64,000 nucleotides of DNA. Origin: Coniochaeta sp. PMI_546 (lineage: Eukaryota; Ascomycota; Sordariomycetes; Coniochaetales; Coniochaetaceae). The stretch covers positions 1,991,362-2,055,361 of the forward strand of contig MU271148.1 of assembly GCA_021432605.1 (NCBI GenBank), written 5' to 3'. A program made the position numbers and the translations under genes. The stretch's first letter is position 1, and each line of letters begins with the position of its first letter. The notes under the pieces are model-generated. The model ran no database searches and was not told the origin of the DNA. It saw only the letters and a list, made by a program, of their open reading frames with translations. This document shows positions 23,727 to 33,533 of the stretch, one piece after another.

Positions 23727-24714
23727 GGTACTGATCTCGAGGAAGGTAGGCTGGATAGGATTGAGCCGAGAAGTGCGGGTGAGATGTCTTCGTCGCTATC
23801 CCCTGTCTATGGCATGGAGACCGGGTCTCGGAAGAGGGGACTGGCTTGGTCGATGGTGTGCAAATAAGATGCGCCTCAATCGAGGCGCGGAATCTGAGTA
23901 GAAGCCAAATCAATCAGGTACGGGATGGTTCAGATCTCTGCCTGGCAGCATGTTGGCAACGTGTGGTGTTGTTCAAGTTGTCGGTACTGCGTGTGCTACC
24001 GTGACAGGAATAGGAAGGCGGACGCTCCCTTGCTCTTCCTCGGCGTTGCGTCACAGCAAGCTTGCAAACGGTTAGCTCTGGTTCGCGGATATGACTTTGG
24101 GGAATGCAAGCAAGCATGTGATTCTGGGGAAGTTGCTGTGGAGAACCCTTGCCGTGTCTAACGAGCTGACTAACAGTACGGTAAGGTACTTCACTCAAGT
24201 CTAGATCTGCTGTATAGGTAGACTTGCTACCTTCACTGAGGATTGGAGATGGAACTGCGTCTTCGACCGGTATCATGGATCATAGGTTTCAGAATGGCTA
24301 GATTGGTGCCATGACTTCTCTAGTAGTTACCGCATCTGTCGCTAGGCCTCATTCGCCCTCTCTAGGGATTAATATCCCCGGCGTCGGTGTTAGGACTATC
24401 CAGAACCACCTGGAGTTGTGGTGAATACGTTAAACACCAATCCATGTGCCTGACCAAACAGAACCAGTTCAGGATAGCATCGATAACTGATTTAGAAGAT
24501 CTAGAATCAAAGCCGCCATTGTGATCCCTGATTTCTGGTCTAGTAAATGAGTAGCAAAGGTGCTATGTCTCTCTGAGCTAACAGATATCTCCACTGTAAA
24601 GGTGCCTTACCTGCTGTCTGATTTGGTGTGTTTCTAGGTGCTCCACCTTCAATATCCAAACATCCAGCTTACACACCCTACACTCATAGGCATTCAAGCC
24701 ACAACTCACTCACA
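23727..24714. promoter_or_regulatory. Divergent spacer PXA2/PGA1-like
   Basis: A 988-bp region between two start codons. It contains one CCTCGG hexamer (24038-24043) and an AAGGTACTTCACT motif near 24183. No coding frame is convincing. Confidence 0.5.
24038..24043 (+). promoter_or_regulatory. Possible FarA/FarB site (CCTCGG)
   Basis: CCTCGG is the core bound by the fatty-acid regulators FarA/FarB in Aspergillus, which control beta-oxidation and peroxisomal genes. This copy is about 310 bp upstream of the PXA2 start. A single hexamer is easily a chance match, so this is only a candidate. Confidence 0.25.
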
Positions 24715-25475
24715 ATGACCTTCAAATACCTCCTGCTCGGAGCCTTATACATCCAGTCTTGTCTAGCCAACGTAGAGAAGACGATATTCCTTGGCCCAGC
24801 GACAGTCAACATCCCACAACAACACCCAACGCTGGAAGACCTGCATCTCGACGTGCTCACCCCAGACACCTGGTCGTTAAGAACAAAGCTCGCCGCCGAC
24901 TTCCCCAATGATAAGGCGCCAGATGGCAAGACGTCCTGGTTTCTGTTGGACAACCTCACCCCCTCCCAGCGCTACGAAGTCCGCGTCTGCTGGCCCGCCA
25001 CGGTGAGTTACAAATGATTATGTCCACTACCATATGCTAATAGGGCACAAAGCAACCGACTTCCTTCGCCCTAGAGACCTACCCCCTCCCCACGGTATGG
25101 GAGACGCCGGAGCTGATCACCTCGCTGGCCGAGTACGCCTATAGCCGCCAACCGGCGGCGGATGACGAGGTAGCGTCACCGTCTCGTCCGGCGACGGGGC
25201 ACGGAGAGGCGTCGGTACTCTTCCTGCGCATTACGGCTAAGGCGGACTACTTCACCACAAACGCAACGCTCATGAGCGACGTGCCGCCCGTTGACGTGGA
25301 CATCATCCTAGACCCTTTCGTCCAGAACGTGCTGCCGCGGTCGTTGGTACCTACTGTGGGGTATATTGTCGTTGTCGCTGCCGTTTCTTTCTTCGTTGCC
25401 AAATTCGTGTTGAGGTTTCTTCAGTCGATCATCAAGGGTGGCAAGGCAGATGGGAAGGTGAAGAAGCAGCAGTGA
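24715..25475 (+). CDS. pga1: Pga1-like ER membrane protein (GPI mannosyltransferase II cofactor)
   Basis: Two exons, 24715..25002 and 25053..25475, joined by a 50-nt intron (GTGAGT..AAAG, branch GCTAAT), give 236 aa. A signal peptide (MTFKYLLLGALYIQSCLA) is followed by VEKTIFLGPATVNIP, DLHLDVLTPDTWSLRT and LDNLTPSQRYEVRVCWPAT. One transmembrane helix lies near the C-terminus (VGYIVVVAAVSFFVAKFVL), followed by a short basic tail ending KKQQ, a KKXX di-lysine ER-retrieval signal. This type I ER topology and the N-terminal motifs fit the fungal Pga1 family, which works with the Gpi18 mannosyltransferase to add the second mannose of GPI anchors. The family call is from memory and is moderate; the ER-resident prediction is stronger. 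Confidence 0.7.
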
Positions 25476-25888
25476 AGTTTGGTAGTGGTTCTTTTTCTTT
25501 CTTTCTTTTCAGTACGGAGTTTGGATCGGGTCATCACAATACCCTAGGAGGAATGGGAACCTATCGTCGTCTTGGGTACAAAAATACTCATCCGCAGACT
25601 CAAATACGCCCCCAGAAGATCACAGCAACAAAGACGCAGCTAAAGACCCGCTGTCTCTCCCTTTCGAAGTCTCCAAACAGTCAACCTTTTTATACCACTA
25701 AGGATACTGAATGATTGCAATTCCTCCTAAACTATCAACGGCCTCTCATCCGCCAGCGCAAGGAAGGGAGGGGAAGAAACACCAAAACCACATGACACCA
25801 AAGGGTTCGTTCTACTGTCCTACACTCGTCGTTCAGATCAAAAGATGACCGCTCCGATCGCGACACCTCAAGACAAAATCACCCGAAT
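25476..25888. other. Convergent spacer
   Basis: About 410 bp between the stop codons of the PGA1-like and WW-domain genes. A T-rich TTTCTTTCTTTC stretch at about 25493-25508 may belong to a 3' UTR. Nothing else is seen. Confidence 0.5.
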
Positions 25889-27237
25889 CTAGTAATGCGG
25901 CTGCCCCGGATACTGCTGTCCTCCGCCCTGTCCACCATAAGTAGGCTGCTGCGGGTACGGCGACTGTCCTGGCGGCGGCGGGTACTGGGGGTTACCATAC
26001 CCTCCTGCCCCGGGACTCGAGTACTGCGGCTGTCCGTATCCGCCGGGATGCTGAGCTCCTCCGTATGACGGCGCACCGTACTGATTTGCTGGTGGCTGAC
26101 CCGGTGGAGGTGGCGGGTAGTTTTGGTGCTGTTGGTTGGGGGGTGGTGCGTACGAGGGTGTTGAGCCGTAGGCATTGTGTTGTTGTTGTTGCTGATGTTG
26201 TTGGCCTGGAGGAGGAGGGTAGGACTGGTTGGTTGAGGGCTGATTTGGTGCGGGAGAGTGGTAGGACGGTGTACCGGACGCTTGCTGGTTGTGGGGTGGT
26301 TGGTAACCGCCTGTTGATGGCGTCTGGTATGAACTGGGCGGTTCTTGGCCGGTGTAGGTGCCACTCTGGCCTGAGTTTGAATAGCCGAAGTTTTGGCCCT
26401 GCAGGATACACATTTAGCTTCTTGACAAAAAATAGGATCGAGGCCGTCTACATGTCACATACCTGCTGGTTGTGCTTGCCGCCAAACATGCCCGCTGCAC
26501 CGCCGATGAGCGAACCTACGAGGCCGCCTCCGGCAGCGCCATGAGAGTTTTGTGACTGCTGACCGCTGTAGTTATGCTGTTGGGAGCCAGAGGGCTTGTT
26601 GTGACCACCACCACCAGAGAAGATGCCCGAAACGATCTGGCCGGCGAGCTTACCACCCATGCTGCTGCTCCCGTGTCCGCCCGAAGACCCGTGGCCACTG
26701 GAGCCCGTTAGCCCTCCGATGATCGAGCCTAGAGGGTTCGAGTTGTGTGAGCCTCCTCCGTGCGATTGCTTGCCACCGGACAGGTTGCTGATGAGGGCGT
26801 TGCCGAGGACGGTCTGCGCAGCGAAAAAGGTTTGGTTAGTAATGCTGACACTGGACTGAAGAAGAGGCGAGAAAAGCACTCACCCCAATGCCACGATCAC
26901 CAGTAGGCCCGTCAATGCCCCTCGTGCCGTCTGCGCCGGGGGGCAAGATAGGTTCCATAGTCCCATCTGGGTGCTTCACGGTCTGGGTGCCATCAGGATG
27001 CGTGATGACCTGCGGCTGACCACCGGGTGTGCCATATGGATGCTCGACGCCGTGGGCAGGAGTGCCGCCGCCGACGGGTGCGGCATCGGTAGGGGTCTCC
27101 CATTGTGACGCGCCGGTAGACAACTGGACGAAGTAGTACTTCTTGCTGTTTGCGTCCCATTGCGCGATCCAGCCAGGGGGCATGTTTGGCGGCCCATAGG
27201 TCGGGCCGCTGCCGCCAGGTGACGCTGGGCCGGCCAT
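25889..27237 (-). CDS. WW-domain protein with glycine-rich core and Q/P/Y/G-rich tail
   Basis: Three phase-0 exons, 27237..26884, 26813..26463 and 26398..25889, with introns of 70 nt (GTGAGT..GCAG) and 64 nt (GTATGT..GCAG), give 404 aa. A WW domain lies at residues 20-49 (PPGWIAQWDANSKKYYF, second Trp in ASQWETP), a fold that binds proline-rich peptides. A repeat-like linker (THPDGTQTVKHPDGTMEP) follows. The second exon is Gly/Ser/His-rich with glycine-zipper-like pieces (GSIIGGLTG, GGGLVGSLIGGAAGMFGG). The last exon is built of Gln, Pro, Tyr, Gly and Ser with poly-Gln, like prion-type low-complexity domains. I do not know its cellular role. The tail contains PPPP and YPPPP tracts that could be ligands for WW domains, including its own. 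Confidence 0.9.
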
Positions 27238-28482
27238 TTCAGTGCGACGATAGGTGATGAGGCGGTCCTAGGGAGAGTGCGGGCTGCCGTGTGGTTTGGT
27301 TGGGTTGTGTAAGGGATCGTCCCGGGCTGTGTATTTGGAGGGGTTCCTGGAAGCTGAGATTCAGATAAGGTACGGTACTAACAAGGCCCTAGACTCCAGA
27401 GGAGACTTAAAATGTTTGGCGGGGAAGACGCAAGCGGGAGACAAAGATAGCGGGGCTTTAGAGAGTCGCTTTAGCAAAAGAACAATAAATACCACTCACC
27501 GATACCTTACTTACTATGTAATATACACCAAGTGTGGCAGCAAGACCAAGGAAATGTTGAAGACTGGCACAAGAAGTGACGGAGTTCATACAATAGGGTG
27601 TTGGGACCAAAGGACACCGAATTCACGCAGTATTATAGTGCCTGGGAGTGAAGGGAACCCCCTGTGAAGCTGAGAAGAACATCGACACAGGACAAGACAC
27701 ACCAAGCCAAAAGAGGCAACACTGTAGCAGACCTGAGCATTGGCAGCGCATTCCCTCTGGTTCTTCTCTTTCTACACTCGGTCACGCAACACAGCCAGCA
27801 GCCAGCACAGCCCCATTTCTGGCCTGTCCGAATGGATCAATACATTAGCTTTAGCAATGTTCGAGCCTAGCTGCATGTCTGTCAACCGATGTCAGCCACA
27901 GAGGCGTCGTCCTGCTTCATCCTGATTCGTCTTTTGCCACCCTCTGCCTCCTCTGCCGGGAGGCCACCTTTCTCCCTCTTTTCCACGCGCTACTCGCTGT
28001 CAATTCCCCTGTTAGGTCAACCAGGTTGTCGGTGCCCTGCAAGGCACAGGTTGCGCCAGGCCTACTCGCTTTGGAAAACTATGGGTTCAAGGATTACCCT
28101 GTGTGCAGATAGAATTCAGTCTCAGATGTTGTCTTAACCAACGCCAGATATTGCTACTTCGTGACGACCCGTTGATATAGATGTGACTTGCATATATCAC
28201 AGCTACCGGGATCGTAATATCCGAGATAGAGCATTCCACCGATTCTGGGTTGCCAAAGTTTGGATAAAGGAAGAATATTCCATATCACGCTGTTTCCTGG
28301 GGCCCAAACAAGGCCCCGGTCTCCTCCAGACCACGAGGCCTAGCATCCATTCAGCTCTATCCTTACCGACGTGTGTAGTGTGTATACTGTCCCTTGTTGC
28401 TCACTTCCAATCCCCAATCCCCAACTCCAACGCTAGCAAAACGCACTCTCTATGAACGAACCATCCGGACTAGAGCTGTCAA
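27238..28482. other. Intergenic between WW gene and GDE1
   Basis: A 1.25-kb spacer: promoter of the minus-strand WW gene on the left, 3' end of GDE1 on the right. An AAGGTACGGTACT element lies near 27367. Small open frames have no motif. Confidence 0.5.
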
Positions 28483-31400
28483 TCATCCCGAAGCAGCACT
28501 GACCCGCTGCCTGAGCTCGTCCCCTTCATCAATAGCCGACTTCCGCGCATTCTTCGCAGCCTCTTCCTTCGCCTCCTCTTTGCCCGGATGCGTTGTCAGT
28601 CCCTTGCGGATAGCAAGCACACTATCCACGATCACCGCATCGATCCCCTCCTTCACCTGGCGCTATTTATACTGTCAGTTGACCCAACCCATCCGTAGAC
28701 ACTTCTCCCCGAGGAAGAGGGTACATACCTGAACCATAACCGGATCGTTATTCTGCGTGCCGTAGCTCACACAAACCAAGCCGTGCTGCTTGACAACCCT
28801 CACCAGCCTAGGACTGATAACAAACGGCTCCGCGAAGCCCACGATCCCCAGCAGATTCCACCGAGACGCGAACCGAATCGCCTCCTGCAGGCTGCTAGCG
28901 CGTATGTCGCCCACCTCGCAACTACCCGCATCGGTCAGGAACAGGATCGGGATGCTCGGCTGCTTGAAGCTGAGGCAGAGGCAGATGTCCGGGTTGAAGC
29001 TGCTGAAGATGATGTGTCTGTCCCCAGCCATATCGTAGACCTTGTTCAGCACCGTGTCGCAGAAGGAGTTGAGCTCCACGGCGTAGGTGTCCATCTCGTG
29101 CTCCTCGGACTCGTGCAGCATGGGGTACTTCATCTCGATGTTGAAGCCGATACTCTGCGGCAGCTGGCGGAAGAGGTCCTCTAACGTGGCGAAGGGAGCC
29201 TGGATAAAGTTACCCCGGGAGTTAGCCTTGAAGCCTTTGGCTTTGAAATCACGCGTGTGTTTCATGCGTTCTTCGAGGTTGGACCTCTCGATCTCGTGGT
29301 ACCCCATGGACAGGGAGCGCACGCGCGGGCCGGGGCTGTTGCTGCGCGTCTTTGCGATCTGGCGGTTGACGGCTTGTGGCGTCCCGGTGCCGGAACGGGA
29401 AGAGTCGGGGTTGATGTGCAGGAATTGTTCCAAGGTCAAGGTGTGCACCGGCGCATCGATGCCAGTCTCACTGACGAGGAAGTCGTGGTAGATGACTGGG
29501 ACGTGGTCTTTGGTCAGCTGCACGTCGAATTCTACGTACTGGGCTCCGAGATTGGCTGCTGCGATGAAGGAAGGGACGGTATTTTCGCCCAGCTGCAGGG
29601 ATTTGTTGGATGCCATGTTCTTGCCCAGACCACGGTGTCCGATCACCATGGGTCCGGTTTCCAGCTTGCGCCAGTACGTCTGTCGTGAGGTGACTTCCAT
29701 GTTGGGGTGGGAGAAGGGTGTTATGACGAGGAAGTTGAAGTTGACTGTGCCAATCACTTCGAGGTTGGCGCCCATGATAGGAATACAGACGTCGCCCTGC
29801 AGGTTCATCCGCTTGGCGCCCATGCTTGGCCGCACGCTTGATAGCAGCGCTACGCCGCGGCCTATCTTATCCTTGATATTGCCAGAGTAGGTCGGTACGA
29901 TATCGAAGAGCAGCTTCACTTTGTTGATGTCTGTGGTCGTGAACACGATTGGTTCCGTAGATATGTTCTCGTGGGCCGGAAGATCGATCATAGTCGGCTC
30001 ACCTTGAGCGCCGCTCGCCGAAACCGCCACAGAAAGAGCCGTGTCCAGTCGGGTTGTGTGAGCCTCCTTCAATGGCACGCTCTCAAGCTTGACGGCCTCG
30101 ACCTTCTTCCTCATGTCCATGGACCCTAAGCTCACCAGCACGAGGCTCTCGTCTTTTAAATACCTGTGGCCAAAGGTCTTAACCGGATCCACAGGACGAG
30201 ACGAGCCGTTCGACTTAGAGGTGCGATCACCGAGAGACGAGTATTGTGTAGGAGGCGACGAGCTCCTAGTCACGGGCTTATCTTCATCTGAGTTGGGCGT
30301 CTGTGTCTGTGTCTCCTCTGCGGATTGGACGGAATGAGCAGCAAGCAAACGTGCGATAGCCAGATGGCCTCGGAGAGCGGCATGCTCTGTGGCCGTCCAG
30401 CCGGAAGAGTCAAGCTTGTCAACGTCGGCACCGGCATCGACCAGCAGCTGTGCGACGGAAAGATGTCCGTCTACGGCCGCAATGTGCAGCGGCGTCCAGG
30501 CGAAGTTCTTTTCGACGAGTTCTAGATCAGCCTTCTGGTCATCCCTGCCCTTCAGCAGGACCCTTGCGCACTCGTCATGTCCGGTCCTAGCGGCTATGTG
30601 TAGCGCGGTCTCACCAACGTGATTTTGCCAGTTGATGTCCACCCCAGCGTCGACCAGCATCTTGACAATGACCTTGAAATTAGACTTCGTGGCAATGGCC
30701 AAGACAGCGCTGGACTGCGATATGGACTTTCGCATCTTGGCCTTTTCCTCGCTCACGCCTTGCCAGTTTTCCCCCATAAGCAATGCTTGTGTGGTGAGGG
30801 GATGGCCTCCAATAACACTCAGATGAAGAGGTGCATTGCCATCTTTGTCCTGCCACTCGGGCGCATCAATGCCATTCTCCACGTTGAATTGCCCCCAGTC
30901 CTGCATCGCTTTCATGAGGACCTGGCATACAACAACGAATCCGAACTGTGCCGCATAGTGGAGGGGCAATCGCCCGAATGCATCTTTCGAGCGCAGTGCC
31001 TCCCTCTGGTGCGGTTGCATATTCTCCAGAAGGTATAGTAGCGTCTGAACGGCTTCGTCGTCCTTCCCGAGGATATTCGACTCTGTTAAGTTGCTTGTCC
31101 GCGGGAGCGGAAGGGGACTTGTAGCAGGTGTGAGGTAAGGCTGAGCATACTGTGCAGTGCCCGGAAATGGGTACGAACTCGGCTCAGTGTCATTCTGCTT
31201 CAGCTTTAATGAGGCGGTCCTACTCCGTCCGATATGAATGACCAGTCTATGCACGCAGTTGCGTTGGTTAATGTCGTCCGGCTCGTCCAGGGATTGGATG
31301 TTCTGGAGCAGATAAGCCAGAGTAGCTCTCGCTCGGGAGGATATTGATCGCTGCAGGAGACTTAGAAGCAATTTTTGTGAAGATGGCTCGCTAAGGTTGA

Positions 31401-32223
31401 GATTCGCCTCTGCGATTCCGCCCTGGAGAGACTGGAGATTGTCTTGTCGGATAGCTTGCTCCAGTTTCTCCAGTAACGCAGGTGGAATGCTCAGCATAGC
31501 CTTTGCGGAAGCGCGTCCGAGCGAGCGAGTGGACCGTTCGGATTTGTTATCATCCAAATGCTCATGCTGGGCATCGCCTAGGACGGAAAGCCACCTATTG
31601 ATCTCGGCCAGGAGCCGAGCAATGGTGTTGTCCTTGGCGAAGGGACGTACATCGACCTTGGTTGATATGTAGCGATGCTGAGTGACGACATTGGAGACCT
31701 TCTTGTCGAGCTTTTTTGTGATCTTGACAAAACCTCTTCGGTTGATCTCGCCGAACCATTGTAGATTCCTGAATTGGCTGCGCAGTTCCAGAAGTGCGCC
31801 CAGAAGCTCCTCGATCTCATCTTGGTCCAAGTGGGACACGACTTCCGGGGTGCGACCGTATCTGTCCTGCAAGAGATTCAAGCGGCGGGATGCCTCGGCG
31901 AACTTCTTGTTGTAGAAGCTGTCGACGTCCTCGAGATTCCGATCCAAGGCAAAGAAGAACTCTATTTCCGTGAGTTAAGTTACGTCGCCCCATGTGTTTG
32001 CCTGTCAGGACTCCGAAGGAAGAGGTCTCCCACCTGCAAGATCCACCTCTCCTCCATTCTTCGATGTCTCAGCGGCTGCCTTCACTAGCTTCTTGAGGCC
32101 CTTGTAGTTGATATAGAAGGCAGCCCACTCGGGCACCTGGTTACGGGGGAGACTGCAAAATGTCAGTATAGTCCGCTGTCTGGGAATCGAGGAATGGTCA
32201 ACATACTTTCTCCCGAATTTCAT
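28483..32223 (-). CDS. gde1: Glycerophosphocholine phosphodiesterase Gde1 (SPX-ankyrin-GDPD)
   Basis: Hydrolyses glycerophosphocholine to glycerol-3-phosphate and choline. Four exons, 32223..32207, 32152..32034, 31961..28729 and 28662..28483, give 1182 aa, close to yeast Gde1. The first exon is only 17 nt and encodes MKFGR plus two bases; splicing yields MKFGRNLPRNQVPEWAAFYI, the typical start of the SPX domain, which senses inositol pyrophosphate/phosphate status. Ankyrin repeats run from about 370 to 600 (DAFGRLPLHYAAQFG, GETALHIAARTGH, AWTPLHIAAVDGH). The GDPD domain starts near 815: VIGHRGLGKN, GENTVPSF, VEFDVQLTKD, VIYHDF, NIEMKYP, all catalytic residues present, which separates it from the inactive domain of Pho81. 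Introns are 54, 72 and 66 nt. Confidence 0.95.
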
Positions 32224-33533
32224 GCTGCCAAGCAAGCGAGTACACAGGTAACAATGGTGGGGTTTTGGACGTCGACACGGGAGTCGAGGTCACGAGAGTT
32301 GTAGCCAAGCAGATATGACTGACAAATTCGCCAACTGAAGCAGAGAACAGTGTTTATTTACTGAGTGATATGTGACAAATCAAGGGATGGCATGATGCTG
32401 AGCAATATATATTAGGAGATCTGCCTCGAATAGCGGTCCGAAGATTGAATATAAGAGGTTCGAAAGGTGAAGAGAATCTGAATCAGGTTAAGTCAGACAT
32501 GTCCTGAGCTTTTGCTGTCTCTTGGTATGTAGGAGCCATTGGGAAATGATAGTAAAGGGTAAAGGTTTGAAGCTTTGAACTCAGAGCTCCAGAGTTTAGG
32601 GTAGTCAACTGTGGTTCGAAGGGTTCACTTTGATATATGTAGCATATGACGATAGAGGCTGGCACTAGATGGGTTAAAAATGGATCACCCAAGTCGTTTT
32701 TGCTTGAAAAAAGTTACAAGTGTACAGGTAAGGGTTCGGATGGCGGGGGCGCTACCCAGTTCAGGTACAGAGGCAACTAACTACAGAGAGATAAAGCCGC
32801 AGTCACTGACGCATGCCAGCGAATCAGATGCCTCGTGGCACCCATGGATTGGATCCTCAGATTTCAACTGGATGTTCCCGAGAGTCTTTCCGCCCCTCCA
32901 TTGCATTTCAAGCTTCCGACGTCAGCAACCGACGCGACGGTATAGCCGCAGCAAATACATACCACAGTAATAGGTCCACATTAGGACGCAGTACTGAGTG
33001 GAATCTGTAATTTAAACACAGCTCAGGCTCGACTCGGTGCCGAAGAGAGCCGAGGATATATACATTTACTGCAGCCGAGTTGGAGAACTAACGTTGTCTT
33101 TCCCCCATAGGTACTCACCGCTCGAGAGTGTGACGAGTCACGACCCCGTGATCTAGACCACCTGGACCCTTCGTGCGCTAGCAACCGAGGAGCCCGGCGC
33201 CAAGACAGTCAAGTGACATGGAGAAATCAGGGGCTCTGTGTAGGGCTAGATCGGCTAGCTTGACTGGGTCACTCAGATATAATTTGAATTCGGTCGACAA
33301 TAGCTCAGTAATCGAAGCGCAAGTAACAAATGTTTTTGTAAGACCTGTTACGGCGGTGGGTTTCCAGGATGAGCAATCATGCGCCCTGACCTCTATGTCT
33401 TGCGCGATGCCGTCGTCTGAGTCGGCACCTCCCGTTATGTGTCTGTCGGAAATGTTATATACATGTTGCAGAGAGTCGGACACGTTGAATCGACTACCCG
33501 CTAACCCCTAGATGATATGGGGGTATGTCCATA
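32224..33533. other. Intergenic GDE1 promoter region
   Basis: A 1.3-kb spacer between two minus-strand genes. It is somewhat A/T-richer than the coding DNA. I find no convincing gene; two TTCGAA-containing stretches (about 32458 and 32576) are not parts of a foldable tRNA. Confidence 0.5.

Noticed and set aside
28483-32223. Assignment of the SPX-ankyrin-GDPD protein as Pho81
   Set aside because: The SPX start (MKFGRNLPRNQVPEW) and intact GDPD catalytic residues fit Gde1, not the inactive Pho81.
32455-32600. Two TTCGAA stretches resembling tRNA T-loops
   Set aside because: No cloverleaf can be built around them.
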